A stretch of DNA of 47,869 nucleotides from Sphingomonas albertensis (GTDB lineage: Bacteria > Pseudomonadota > Alphaproteobacteria > Sphingomonadales > Sphingomonadaceae), in assembly GCF_014358075.1 (NCBI RefSeq), contig NZ_JACONT010000032.1, positions 1 to 47,869 of the forward strand. The letters run 5' to 3'. The position numbers were made by a program, and so were the translations under genes. Shown here one piece after another: positions 17,742 to 26,511 of the stretch (positions are counted from its first letter, which is position 1; every line of letters begins with the position of its first letter). Below the pieces are notes generated by a model. The model worked only from the letters and a program-made list of their open reading frames with translations, was not told the DNA's origin and did no database searches.

Positions 17742-18521
17742 CTAGCCGATCTCTACACGCCCGACCGGGACCAGCAGGCGGCGGCCGCCATCGTCGAGCG
17801 GCGCGACGCGGACACCGAACACGCCGGCGAGCGTGTCCGCGGTCATCACTTCGGCGACCGGACCGAACGCAACGATACGACCCTCGGCGATCAGCAGCGC
17901 GTCGTGCGCCGCGCGCTGCGCCTGGACGAGGTCGTGGAGGACGATCGCGACCCCTGCCCCGCCGGCCGCGTAGGCGCGCAGACGGGCGAGCAGGTCGATC
18001 TGGTGCGAGGGGTCGAGGCTGGCGAGCGGTTCGTCGGCGAGTAGCCAGCGGGGCTCCCCTGCGAACACGCGCGCGAGCAGGACGCGGGCGCGCTCGCCGC
18101 CGGAGAGTTCGCCGACCGGGCGATCGGCGAGGTGCGTGGTTTCGGTGTCGTGCATGGCGCGGTCGACGGCCGCGCGATCTTCGGGCGAAGAAGCGGCATG
18201 CGCGCCGAGGTGTGGCAGGCGGCCGAGCGCAACGACGTCGCGGGCGATGATGTTCCAGTGGACGGTCGCGTCCTGCGGGAGATAGCCGATCGCGCGGGCG
18301 CGCGCGCGCGGGTCCATCGTCGCGACGTCCTGCGTGTCGAGCCGGACACTGCCCGCGCTACGATCGGCGAGCGCCGCGGCGGCCTTGACGAGCGTGCTCT
18401 TGCCGGCGCCGTTGGGGCCGAGGATTGCGGTGACGCGGCCGGGGCGGAGATGCGCGGAAACGTCGTGAAGGACGGTGCGCTTGCCCAGCTTCACCCGCAG
18501 CGCGTCGACGATCAGATCCAT
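17742..18521 (-). CDS. btuD: BtuD-like ABC transporter ATP-binding protein (cobalamin)
   Basis: A 259-residue ATPase of the FecCD/BtuCD class. It has Walker A GPNGAGKST (35-43), signature LSGGE (139-143), Walker B WLLADEP (Asp163-Glu164) and the switch histidine in VLHDLVQ. The ATG at 18521 lies 10 bp inside the end of btuC, so translation is coupled; upstream in-frame codons belong to the overlapped permease. It energises vitamin B12 import across the inner membrane. Assignment to cobalamin rather than iron-siderophore rests on the riboswitch at the head of the operon. Confidence 0.92.
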   Translation of the reverse strand: MDLIVDALRVKLGKRTVLHDVSAHLRPGRVTAILGPNGAGKSTLVKAAAALADRSAGSVRLDTQDVATMDPRARARAIGYLPQDATVHWNIIARDVVALGRLPHLGAHAASSPEDRAAVDRAMHDTETTHLADRPVGELSGGERARVLLARVFAGEPRWLLADEPLASLDPSHQIDLLARLRAYAAGGAGVAIVLHDLVQAQRAAHDALLIAEGRIVAFGPVAEVMTADTLAGVFGVRVAPLDDGGRRLLVPVGRVEIG

Positions 18522-19480
18522 GCTCGACCTCGTTCCTTGACCAGCAATCCCAGGAAGAACGGCGCGCCGATCAGCGCCATCGCGACGCCAAGCCGGACTT
18601 CGCCTGCGCCGGGGGCGAGGCGGACCAGGCTGTCGGCAGCGAGCACGAGGGCCGCACCGCCGAGCGCCGAGGGCAGCAGCAGGGCGCTCGGGCGGTGGCC
18701 GAAGATCGGGCGCAGCAAATGCGGGACGACGAGGCCGACGAAGCCGATCACGCCGGTTACCGCGACGCCTGCGCCGACCACGAGGCCGGTGCCGAGCACT
18801 ACCAGCCACCGGGTACGGCTCATCCGTATGCCGAGCGACCGCGCCGCCGTCTCGCCTAGCGAGAGCGCATCGAGCGGGCGGCCGGTGAGCATCAGCAGGA
18901 CCGCACCGAGCAGCATCGGCGGCAGGGCGAGCTTTATGTCGTCCCAGCCGCGATCAGTGAGCGCACCCATGATCCAGTCGATCACCTCGGCGACCGCATA
19001 GGGGTTGGGCGCGATCGAGATCAGGAATGCGGTCAGCGCACCGGCGAGGCTGGCGAGCACGGTGCCGGCGAGGATGAAGGTGATCGCGCTCGGCGACCGC
19101 CATGTCAGCGCGGCGAGCAACGCGACCGCGCCCCCTGCCCCGAGCATCGCGGCGGCGAAGATCGCGGGTCCCGAACCGGCCCCGAAGATGATCGCAGCGA
19201 CCGCGCCGAGTGCTGCGACCGACGACACCCCGACGATCGCGGGGTCGGCGAGGGGGTTGCGGAGATAGCCTTGCAGGACCGCGCCCGACAGCCCGAGCGT
19301 CGCGCCGAGTGCGAGCCCGAGCACCGCGCGAGGCAGGCGGAGTTCGAGGATGATCCACCAGCGCGGGTCGCTCGAGAACCAGGCGTCGAGCGGTGCCCAG
19401 ACTTTTCCGCAGCCGAGCGACAGGCCGAACAGGAGGACGACCAGCAGGCCGAGGGTGATGAGTTTGGGCGTGCGGGTCAT
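18512..19480 (-). CDS. btuC: BtuC-like FecCD-family permease (cobalamin)
   Basis: A 322-residue permease with about ten membrane segments. Family signatures include LRLPRAVLGLALGATLGLSGAVLQGYLRNPLA split over residues 47-79, the GVSSVAALGA loop and GFVGLVVPHLLR. The start ATG has AGGAG upstream. It overlaps btuD by 10 bp and follows btuF after a 181-bp gap holding a long palindromic repeat, which might lower its expression relative to btuB/btuF. Confidence 0.93.
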   Translation of the reverse strand: MTRTPKLITLGLLVVLLFGLSLGCGKVWAPLDAWFSSDPRWWIILELRLPRAVLGLALGATLGLSGAVLQGYLRNPLADPAIVGVSSVAALGAVAAIIFGAGSGPAIFAAAMLGAGGAVALLAALTWRSPSAITFILAGTVLASLAGALTAFLISIAPNPYAVAEVIDWIMGALTDRGWDDIKLALPPMLLGAVLLMLTGRPLDALSLGETAARSLGIRMSRTRWLVVLGTGLVVGAGVAVTGVIGFVGLVVPHLLRPIFGHRPSALLLPSALGGAALVLAADSLVRLAPGAGEVRLGVAMALIGAPFFLGLLVKERGRAWI

Positions 19481-19517
19481 CCCGCCATCTCCTCATCTGC
19501 GCGCGCTCTACACATAG

Positions 19518-19627
19518 CCACTTCCCCGGCGAAGGCCGGGGCCCAGTTAGGGGACGATCGTAATTGTGGGCGGAACTCCATTACGCCGGCCTTGCCAACT
19601 GGGCCCCGGCCTTCGCCGGGGAGGTGG
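19518..19627. repeat. REP-like inverted repeat, family C, inside the btu operon
   Basis: Two arms of about 31 bp (19518-19548 and 19597-19627) that match as reverse complements at about 30 of 31 positions. Each arm contains CCCCGGCGAAGGCCGGGG, itself a hairpin. A related copy lies at 6893-6996. It separates btuF from btuC. Confidence 0.92.
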
Positions 19628-19661
19628 CCAGGGATAGGTTTCCCGATACTCGAACCTCGCA

Positions 19662-20462
19662 TTACAGCCCCGCCCTTATCGCGGCGAGGCGTTCGAGGGC
19701 GGGCGGAATGGTCGGGCCGCCGCAGTTGATCAGGACGCGCGGGAAGACGGCTTGCGGCGTGGTCGGCAGCAGGCGGCGGCGCAGCACGGTGCCGCGGCTG
19801 GCGCGTTCGGGGGCGATCACGATGGCCGGCGGCTGCGTCACGATCGTCTCGGCCGAGAGCGTGCCGGTATGTGTCAGGCCATAGCTCGCGGCGGCGTTGC
19901 GGAAGCCGACGCGGGTCATCATCTCGTTCAGCAACGTGCTCCCCCCGGTCGCGAGATCGCCGCTGATATAGAGCAACGCGCTTGGCGACGGTTCATCTTT
20001 CCGGCTCCAGCGGGTCAACGCGCGGTCAATATCGGCATTGATCCGCGCGCCACCCGCGGGCGCACCGACCGCGTCGGCAATCTGCTTTACCTGCGCCTTG
20101 CTCTCCGCGATCGAGTCCGGAATGCCCAGCAGCAGCGTCTTCAGCCCGGCGCGGGCGTAGACCGCCTGGGTCGCCGGCGGGGTGTAGGTGCTGGCGATGA
20201 CGAGATCGGGGCGGAGCGCGATCACCTCCTCGGCGGTCCCGGCGATGCCGCGAAACTGCCGCGCGACGGCGAGCGGGATCGAGGTCGCCGACGGGTCCTG
20301 CGAATAATGGCTGATCCCCGCGATCCGCGATGCGGGCAGGATCCGGACCAGCACCGAATCCACGCACGGATTGGTCGAGACTATCCCCCCGCCGCCGCCC
20401 GCGCCGGGGGATTGCGCGCAGCCCCCGAGCAGGAGCGCGAAGAGGATCGCCCCGCGCCTCAC
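19662..20462 (-). CDS. btuF: BtuF-like cobalamin-binding lipoprotein
   Basis: A 266-residue substrate-binding protein of the BtuF/FhuD helical-backbone class. The lipobox LLLGGC puts the lipid-modified Cys at residue 15, followed by a Gly-rich linker. IVSTNPCVDSVLVRILP and EEVIALRPDLVIAS are family hallmarks. Translation starts at GTG (20462), overlapping the btuB stop by 4 nt (GTGA), so the two genes are translationally coupled. It should bind B12 in the periplasm and deliver it to BtuCD. Confidence 0.92.
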   Translation of the reverse strand: MRRGAILFALLLGGCAQSPGAGGGGGIVSTNPCVDSVLVRILPASRIAGISHYSQDPSATSIPLAVARQFRGIAGTAEEVIALRPDLVIASTYTPPATQAVYARAGLKTLLLGIPDSIAESKAQVKQIADAVGAPAGGARINADIDRALTRWSRKDEPSPSALLYISGDLATGGSTLLNEMMTRVGFRNAAASYGLTHTGTLSAETIVTQPPAIVIAPERASRGTVLRRRLLPTTPQAVFPRVLINCGGPTIPPALERLAAIRAGL

Positions 20463-22357
20463 TTCAGCCGCAACCGCACGCCGCCATACGCCGCGCGACC
20501 GTAATTGCCGTAACCCGCGACCGTCTCGTACCGCGCGTCGGTCAGGTTATCGACGCGGCCGTACAGCGCGATCCGGTCGTTGATCGGCATTTCGGCGCGG
20601 ATGCCCGCCAGCGCATAGCCGTCGAGCCGCACGGTGTTGCCGGCGTCGTCGAAGCTGTCGCCGACCAGCGACACCGTGCCGCCGACCGAGAGCCCAAGCG
20701 CGAACCGGTAATCGGCGTTGACGCTGGCAGTCTGCTTCGGGCGACGCGCGAGGTCATTGCCGAAATTGGCGCCGATCGCGCGGTTCTCGGTGTGGATATA
20801 GCTGTAGTTCGCGGTCAGCGTCAGCGCATCGACAGGGCGCAGCGCGAGCGTAAACTCGACGCCGTCCGCTTCGGCACGCGCGACATTGTCGTACACGCCG
20901 AACGGGCGGTCGACGCAGATCGAACCGGCCGTCGCCTGCTCCGTCGGGCTGCAATTGCGGAAGTCGATTTGGTTGCGCGTGCGGCGATTGAAATACGTCA
21001 CACCCGCGCGAACCCGGTCGCCGAGAAACGCCTGCTCGATGCCGATATCGAAGTTCCGTGCGGTCTCGGGGTCGAGGTCGCGGTTCCCGTAGGCAGAGAA
21101 GAGCTGATAAAGGGTCGGGGCCTTGAAACCTTCGCCATAGCTGGCGCGCACGGTGGTGCCGGTGCGCAACGCCAGTGTCGCGTTCGCGCCGAACGTCGTG
21201 TGGCTGCCGAAATCTTCATGGTCGTCGTTGCGCACGCCGCCGGTGATCGTGAGGATGTCGAGCGGCTTGGCGATCAGCTGGCCATAGACGCTGGTGATGC
21301 CGGTATCCGCGAAGGTGAAGCCGTCGTTGAAGCGGCTGTTCTCGCGCTCGACGCCCGCGACGACGCGGATCTCGTCGAGCGGACGGAAATCGCCCTGATA
21401 TTCATAGCGTTCGCTGCGACCGCGGCCGATGAACGACACGTCGCCGCCGGGCTGCGAGAAATTGTCGCGGTTGATGTCGGCGATCGTGAACGCGACGCGG
21501 TTGTTGAACCGGCCGTCGGCGAAGTTCGCGTGCAAGCCGGCATAGCCGTAGAGTTCCTGCGTGGTCCCATAGGCAAGGCTGTCCGCGACCACGAAGGTTT
21601 CCGGATCGAAACCATCGTCGATCTCGACCTTGCTGTCCGCGAAATAGCCGCGCAGATCGAGACCGATCCCCGGCGCGAACTCGACGCCCACCCGTCCGGT
21701 CGCGCCATATTGGCGATAGCCGTCGCGCTCGGTGCCGCTGGCCGCGGACGAAATGCCGTCGGTCTTCAGATAGCCGCCGGTCAGCGATCCCGACACCGGG
21801 CCAGACTTGCCAGACACGCCTGCGCTCGCGAACATGCTGTCGGCATAGCCATATTCGGCGTTGGCGCGCGGCTGCACGCCTTCGGCCGGTGCAGCGGTGA
21901 TGATGTTGACGACGCCGCCGATCGCCTGGCTGCCCCATGGCACCGAGTTCGGCCCGCGCAACACTTCGATCCGCTCGACCGAACTCGACAGCAGGTTGCC
22001 GAAATCGAAGCCGCCGCCGGTCGAGGCCGGATCGTTGACGCGCACCCCGTCGATCACGACCAGGGTCTGGTCGGACTCGGCACCGCGGATCCGCACGCCG
22101 GTCAGCGCGCCGAGCGTGCCGTTGCGCGTGACGGTGACGCCGGGCGTGGTGGCGAGCAGATCGGATACGACGACGGTCTGGCGGCGCTCGATCTCGGCGC
22201 GGTCGATCACGGTCACCGCCTGACCGATCTCGCTCGCTGGCTGTGCGACGCGGCTCGCGGTGACGACGAGTTCGGGGGCGTCGGTATCGGGCATGTCCTG
22301 GGCATAGGCCGGCGATGCGATCGCCGCGGCGCTCAGGAGAAGGAAGAATTTCGTCAT
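20459..22357 (-). CDS. btuB: BtuB: TonB-dependent vitamin B12 receptor
   Basis: A 632-residue outer-membrane receptor. The signal peptide (1-19, ending SPAYAQ) is followed by a TonB box (PELVVTASR, about 28-36), plug motifs (VVVSDLLATTPGVTVTRNG, VRIRGAESDQTLVVIDGVRVND, IEVLRGPNSVPWGSQAIGGVVNI) and a 22-strand barrel ending in RLRLK. Size matches E. coli BtuB (about 610). The start is the ATG at 22357; an open frame extends 55 codons upstream, but that stretch is riboswitch and leader sequence. Control by the upstream cobalamin riboswitch makes the B12 assignment strong. Confidence 0.95.
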   Translation of the reverse strand: MTKFFLLLSAAAIASPAYAQDMPDTDAPELVVTASRVAQPASEIGQAVTVIDRAEIERRQTVVVSDLLATTPGVTVTRNGTLGALTGVRIRGAESDQTLVVIDGVRVNDPASTGGGFDFGNLLSSSVERIEVLRGPNSVPWGSQAIGGVVNIITAAPAEGVQPRANAEYGYADSMFASAGVSGKSGPVSGSLTGGYLKTDGISSAASGTERDGYRQYGATGRVGVEFAPGIGLDLRGYFADSKVEIDDGFDPETFVVADSLAYGTTQELYGYAGLHANFADGRFNNRVAFTIADINRDNFSQPGGDVSFIGRGRSERYEYQGDFRPLDEIRVVAGVERENSRFNDGFTFADTGITSVYGQLIAKPLDILTITGGVRNDDHEDFGSHTTFGANATLALRTGTTVRASYGEGFKAPTLYQLFSAYGNRDLDPETARNFDIGIEQAFLGDRVRAGVTYFNRRTRNQIDFRNCSPTEQATAGSICVDRPFGVYDNVARAEADGVEFTLALRPVDALTLTANYSYIHTENRAIGANFGNDLARRPKQTASVNADYRFALGLSVGGTVSLVGDSFDDAGNTVRLDGYALAGIRAEMPINDRIALYGRVDNLTDARYETVAGYGNYGRAAYGGVRLRLK

Positions 22358-22479
22358 GGGGCACGTCCTGGCAGAACCGCCCACGACCATTCGGGAGCGG
22401 CAGACGTCTCTCACTCGAGGAAACCCGGTTGGACCGGAGCACTCGTCCGCGCCGGACACCCGCCCGCGCAGTGGATCGA

Positions 22480-22686
22480 CCGTGAGAGGCAGGTCTCCTG
22501 GCTTCCGGGTCACCGCCTCCACCCCGCCTTCCCAGGTCGGAACCCAGTGGCATAATCGGGGTGGCCGCTATCCGGTCACAGTTGCGGGTACAGCGTCGGT
22601 CTTGCGGATTTGGATCGTGACGACCCGGCCCGCGCACCGACTTCCCTTTTGATCCCGTCGCCGGGAACCCTTCCACGGGGTTGGCA
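22480..22686 (-). ncRNA. Cobalamin (AdoCbl) riboswitch
   Basis: Read on the minus strand, the leader of btuB contains the B12 box AGCCAGGAGACCTGCC at 22503-22488. Upstream are the other conserved blocks in order: AAAAGGGAAGTCGGTG, CCCGCAACTGTGACCGG, GCCACTG and GGGAAGG. This is the full core of the cobalamin riboswitch. Such elements shut off translation or transcription of uptake genes when adenosylcobalamin is plentiful. It lies about 120 nt upstream of the btuB start codon, enough for an expression platform. Outer boundaries are approximate. Confidence 0.96.
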
Positions 22687-22732
22687 TTAGTCGCGCGTAG
22701 TGCACGGGTCAACGCGGGGGTGCCCATCGCTA

Positions 22733-22854
22733 ATCCTCCCCCGCCAGGGGGAAGTGGCTGGCACTTGCCAGACGGAGGGGGAGGTAAGCGACGAACTATC
22801 CTTCCGTATCCTCCCCCTCCGTCGCCTTCGGCACCCCCCCTTGCGGGGTAGGAT
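22733..22854. repeat. REP-like inverted repeat, family D
   Basis: Paired arms of CCTCCCCC/GGGGGAGG type separated by TGGCTGGCACTTGCCAGACGG. Related structures occur at 37899-38010 and 41099-41204. It sits between the second TonB receptor stop and the btu riboswitch. Confidence 0.85.
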
Positions 22855-22860
22855 CAGATA

Positions 22861-24924
22861 TCACCGCCCGCCGTAGCGCAGCCCGATCCAGATCGTCCGC
22901 GGGGTCGCGCGTTCGACGATGTTGGCACCGCTGATCCCCGCCTCGACGCGTTCGTCGAACAGGTTCTCGCCGCGCAGTTCGGCAACCAGCGAGCGCATGA
23001 TCGGCAGCGCCGCGTACGCGTCGAGCGTCGTCGCGGCCTCAAGCACCCGCGTATTCTGGTCGTCGTCGAACTGCCGCCCGATATGCCGCACGGTCAGCGA
23101 CAGCGCCGCTGCGTCCTGCCGCCAGTCGACTGTTCCCGACACCTGGTCGCGCGGGGTCTGCGCCGGCCGCAAGCCGTCCAAAGCGGCGGTGATCCCCGAA
23201 CCCTCGACCTTCGAGTTCGTGTGCGACCACGATGCTTGCACGCCCAGCGGACCCGGTCGATACGACGCATCCAGTTCGAAGCCATGCGCGCGGATCGCAT
23301 CGAGATTCTGGCGGACTCGGTAGGTGGCGACCCCCGGCAGCACCTGCGGCGGGTTGGTCGTCGTGACATTGGCAATCGCGTTCTTCAGCCGGTTGTAGAA
23401 ATAGGTCGCGGCGATGCTCACCCCGGGCGCCGGCGTCAGCGTGACGCCACCCTCGACCCCAGTCAGCCGCTCCGGCGACAGTACCGCATTCGCCGCGGTC
23501 GCGTCGTTGCCGACGCGGAACGGCCGATACAGTTCGTTGAGCGTCGGCAGGCGCCACCCGCGATACCCGGCCGCGCGCAGCGTGATCGCCTCGATCGGCT
23601 GGTATGCCACGCCTGCCCGCCCGGTCGCCTCGCTGCCGTCGCGGTCCGCATAGCGCAGATCGGTCAGCGCCGCGCCGGTCGCCAGCGGGCGCTCGGACAG
23701 ATAGCCGCCATCGATCGACCACCAGTCGACCCGTCCTCCAAGACTGAGCGTGAAGTCGCCTGCGACGAGGCTCCCATCGGCGAACACGCCGGTCGTCGTC
23801 GTACTCCCGCCAGCCTCGCGCCGTCGCGTGGGCGCTGCGTTGACGAACGTATAGAGTTCCTGCGTCTTGCCGCTCACGTCGCGGATATCGGCTCCCAACC
23901 TGAGCGTGATGCTCTCGCCTAGCGGCGGCGCGATCTCGATCCGCCCGCCGAGCCCGGTGGCCGGCGTATTATACTGGTTCAGCGACTGGATCGCGGTCGT
24001 GCGCGCGGCATTGATGCTGTTGAAGCTGCTCGCGAACGCGCGCGTCTGCAGATACGCCAGCGCCGAATAGCCCCACGCGCCGCGCCCGATCAGCCGGATG
24101 CTCGCATCAGCCCCCTCGCTTGTGTTGGCGGTGCAGTCGCTTCCGCGGTCGCGCGTGTCGGTGAACGCGCTCGCATTCATCTGCAATTCGGTCTTCGCGC
24201 CGATCCCGACGACGGTCCGCAGCGCACCCGAAGTCTGCTCATAGGGGGCGGCGCGATCCACGATCCCGCGGCTTTCCTCGACGGTCGGCGTAAAGCCATC
24301 GCCGCGCGCATACGCGCCCGACAGGGTCGCGAACCCCGCCCCGCGCACCAGCGCCGCAGAGCCCTGGGCGTCGACCGAATCGCGGCTGCCATAGGCGACG
24401 CCGCCCTGGAACGGCGTCAGTTGATCGGGCGTCGCGCTTTCCAGCTCGACCGTCCCGGCCAGAGCGCCCGGCCCCTGATATCCGCTGCCACCACCGCGCG
24501 TTACGCGGATGCGGCCGAGCCGCCCCGTCGCATAGGCCGGAAACGCGACCCAGCCGCCGAACGGATCCGCCTGCGGCACCCCGTCGAAGATCAGCAGCGC
24601 GCGACTGGAGGCATTGCCGCCGATCCCGCGCAGCGAAATGCCCTGGCTGGTCGGGTTGGCACTGCGCGAGTCCGACCGGCGGAACTGCTGCAGTCCGGCG
24701 ACGTCGGCAAGCACGCTCTCTAGCCGATTGCTCGCATTCGCCTGGATCCGGTCGCGATCGATCGTGACGATATCATAGGCGCGATCGCCGGGCGCATCCG
24801 CCAGCCCGCGCCCGGTGACGACGATGTCGGGCGCAGGCTCGGTCGGGACCGCGGTCGATTGGGCGAGGACGCTTCCTGAGGAGAACAGGATACAGGCGAG
24901 CGCGGACAGCGGAGTGCGAATCAT
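22861..24924 (-). CDS. TonB-dependent receptor (siderophore/cobalamin-type)
   Basis: A 687-residue receptor. The signal peptide (about 1-22) is followed by DIVVTGRGLAD as TonB box, plug motifs (RLESVLADVAGLQQFRRSD, GISLRGIGGNASSRALLIFD, VTRGGGSGYQGPGALAGTVEL) and a barrel. The ATG at 24924 is preferred over one 35 codons upstream because it gives a proper signal peptide. It lies upstream of the btu riboswitch on the same strand, so it is not under that switch. Ligand unknown; size fits small chelates rather than glycans. Confidence 0.9.
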   Translation of the reverse strand: MIRTPLSALACILFSSGSVLAQSTAVPTEPAPDIVVTGRGLADAPGDRAYDIVTIDRDRIQANASNRLESVLADVAGLQQFRRSDSRSANPTSQGISLRGIGGNASSRALLIFDGVPQADPFGGWVAFPAYATGRLGRIRVTRGGGSGYQGPGALAGTVELESATPDQLTPFQGGVAYGSRDSVDAQGSAALVRGAGFATLSGAYARGDGFTPTVEESRGIVDRAAPYEQTSGALRTVVGIGAKTELQMNASAFTDTRDRGSDCTANTSEGADASIRLIGRGAWGYSALAYLQTRAFASSFNSINAARTTAIQSLNQYNTPATGLGGRIEIAPPLGESITLRLGADIRDVSGKTQELYTFVNAAPTRRREAGGSTTTTGVFADGSLVAGDFTLSLGGRVDWWSIDGGYLSERPLATGAALTDLRYADRDGSEATGRAGVAYQPIEAITLRAAGYRGWRLPTLNELYRPFRVGNDATAANAVLSPERLTGVEGGVTLTPAPGVSIAATYFYNRLKNAIANVTTTNPPQVLPGVATYRVRQNLDAIRAHGFELDASYRPGPLGVQASWSHTNSKVEGSGITAALDGLRPAQTPRDQVSGTVDWRQDAAALSLTVRHIGRQFDDDQNTRVLEAATTLDAYAALPIMRSLVAELRGENLFDERVEAGISGANIVERATPRTIWIGLRYGGR

Positions 24925-25111
24925 CGGCCCCGCATGACAGCTTTTCCCCTCGCCTGAAAAGCCGGACGGAGGATGCTCGGGAATATATCGCCGACGGGCC
25001 AGCGACCGCGCGCATTGGGCCAGCGCCAAGACGCCCTATATTGGCGGAAACCCCATCGATGCGAGCGTTCGATATCGGTGGAGGCCTGCGTTCACGCTGA
25101 TGGGACATACC

Positions 25112-25561
25112 ATGACCGAGTATAAGAAGACCGACGAGGCGATCGCCAAGCTCACCCCCGAGCAGTTCCACGTGACGCAGCAGAGCGGCACCGAACGGCC
25201 GGGAACGGGCGAATATCTGAACACCCGCGAACCCGGCCTGTACGTCGATATCGTCTCCGGCGAGCCGTTGTTCGCGTCCGCCGACAAGTTCGATTCGCAT
25301 TGCGGCTGGCCCAGCTTCACCCGGCCGATCTCGCCGGTCCACGTGACCGAACTGCACGATCGCAGCCACGGCATGGTCCGTACCGAAATCCGCTCGGCCG
25401 GCGCCGACAGCCATCTCGGCCATGTGTTCGAGGACGGCCCGCGGGACCAGGGGGGCTTGCGCTACTGCATCAACTCCGCCTCGCTTCGGTTCGTGCCGCG
25501 CGACGAGATGGAGGCGCAGGGCTATGCCGACTATCTCGACCAGGTCGACGCGGCGGGCTGA
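25112..25561 (+). CDS. msrB: Peptide-methionine (R)-S-oxide reductase
   Basis: A 149-residue MsrB that reduces methionine-R-sulfoxide in proteins. The catalytic cysteine is Cys119 ([11 protein letters not shown]); DSHCGWPSF supplies Cys64, the likely recycling cysteine; HLGHVF is conserved. The two CxxC zinc pairs of the zinc form are absent, so this is the zinc-free form. ATG at 25112 has GGGA upstream; an in-frame ATG at 25100 would add four residues. A strong hairpin follows the gene. Confidence 0.95.
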   Translation: MTEYKKTDEAIAKLTPEQFHVTQQSGTERPGTGEYLNTREPGLYVDIVSGEPLFASADKFDSHCGWPSFTRPISPVHVTELHDRSHGMVRTEIRSAGADSHLGHVFEDGPRDQGGLRYCINSASLRFVPRDEMEAQGYADYLDQVDAAG

Positions 25562-25591
25562 CGGTACGGCTGACGGTACTGGGGCATGAAA

Positions 25592-25622
25592 CGGGACGGC
25601 ACGCATCAGTGATGCCGTCCCG
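25592..25622 (+). terminator. Possible terminator hairpin after msrB
   Basis: CGGGACGGCA and TGCCGTCCCG form a perfect 10-bp stem, with an alternative inner stem GCATCA/TGATGC. No T-run follows, so termination is not certain. Confidence 0.4.
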
Positions 25623-25821
25623 ACTATGGCGGAGAAGTTGGGGGCGCCGAAGTCCGCAGGGTCCGAATGATTGGGGTACGACCGCGGCATCAAGCCTATC
25701 TCCGAGCCCCGCCGCGCGCCCGGTCCCAAAGGATCCTCATGCCGAACGCTGTTCGTCAGAACCAAAAGTCACCGCGACCCCCGCGCGGTAACAGGGCGAT
25801 GCGACCGACCCCATAACGTTA

Positions 25822-25856
25822 AAAACCCCGCTAGCCAAAAGGGCTAGCGGGGTTTT
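25822..25856 (-). terminator. Terminator of tRNA-Val (bidirectional hairpin)
   Basis: AAAACCCCGCTAGCC and GGCTAGCGGGGTTTT form a perfect 15-bp stem with a five-base loop. It begins 3 bp from the tRNA 3' end on the minus strand and ends in T residues in both directions. Confidence 0.9.
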
Positions 25857-25859
25857 CAA

Positions 25860-25934
25860 TGGTGGGCGTGGCAAGGATTGAACTTGCGACCCCTGCGATG
25901 TCAACACAGTGCTCTACCACTGAGCTACACGCCC
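25860..25934 (-). tRNA. tRNA-Val(GAC)
   Basis: On the minus strand the acceptor stem GGGCGTG pairs with CACGCCC, followed by an encoded ACCA. The D-arm is GCTCAGTGGTAGAGC, the anticodon loop TTGACAT gives anticodon GAC (valine), and the T-arm is GCAAG-TTCAATC-CTTGC. All stems pair, with one G-T in the anticodon stem. Confidence 0.97.
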
Positions 25935-25978
25935 GCCGGAGGGCTCCACTAGCCGCGGTTATCGCGGCGTGCAAGCGC

Positions 25979-26356
25979 TCAATGCACGCCGGACATATTA
26001 TCCATCTCGAACAGGCGATCGACCTCCGCGACCAGGTCGCGCAGGTGGAACGGCTTGGACAAGACGCGGGCGTGCGGCATCGCCCGGCCCGCCTTCAGCG
26101 TCACCGCCGCAAAGCCCGTGATGAACATCACGCGCAGGTCCGCGCACATCTCACCAGCCTTTTGCGCCAACTCGATCCCGTCCATCTCGGGCATCACGAT
26201 ATCGGTCAGCAGCAGGTCAAATTTTTCGGTTTCGAGCAATGGAATCGCCGCCGTTCCGCGATCGACCGCCGTCACGTCGTAGCCGGAGCGCTCAAGCGCA
26301 CGCGTCAAATACTCGCGCATCACCTGATCGTCTTCGGCCAGCAGAATTCGCAACAT
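25979..26356 (-). CDS. cpdR: CpdR-like single-domain response regulator
   Basis: A 125-residue stand-alone receiver domain. The phosphoacceptor is Asp52 (LLTDIVMPEMDGIEL), with acidic pair Asp9-Asp10, Thr80 and Lys101. The stretch MFITGFAAVTL followed by VLSKPFHLRDLV is characteristic of CpdR, the alphaproteobacterial adaptor that, when unphosphorylated, primes ClpXP for degradation of cell-cycle substrates and is controlled by the CckA-ChpT relay. No kinase is nearby, as usual. It is divergent from the N-formylglutamate amidohydrolase gene. Confidence 0.88.
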   Translation of the reverse strand: MLRILLAEDDQVMREYLTRALERSGYDVTAVDRGTAAIPLLETEKFDLLLTDIVMPEMDGIELAQKAGEMCADLRVMFITGFAAVTLKAGRAMPHARVLSKPFHLRDLVAEVDRLFEMDNMSGVH

Positions 26357-26511
26357 CGATCTAACGCCCCGTTTTCACTCATACATTAAGCCCTCGCCCT
26401 ACGCGCAAAGCGGTTAATATTTCCAGTTCATTGACCATGAAGCGCGACGGGGAGACCGGGTTGCGCGGGAGGTCGATTGCCCCGATGGCTGCGCGGCCCT
26501 AGCGTAGGGCG

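Noticed and set aside
22358..22522. 55-codon N-terminal extension of btuB
   Set aside because: The stretch includes the B12 box and leader of the riboswitch, and the signal peptide starts at 22357.
20330..22555. 741-residue plus-strand open frame across btuF/btuB
   Set aside because: It is antisense to two well-identified genes and translates to Arg/Asp/Val-rich sequence without domain motifs.
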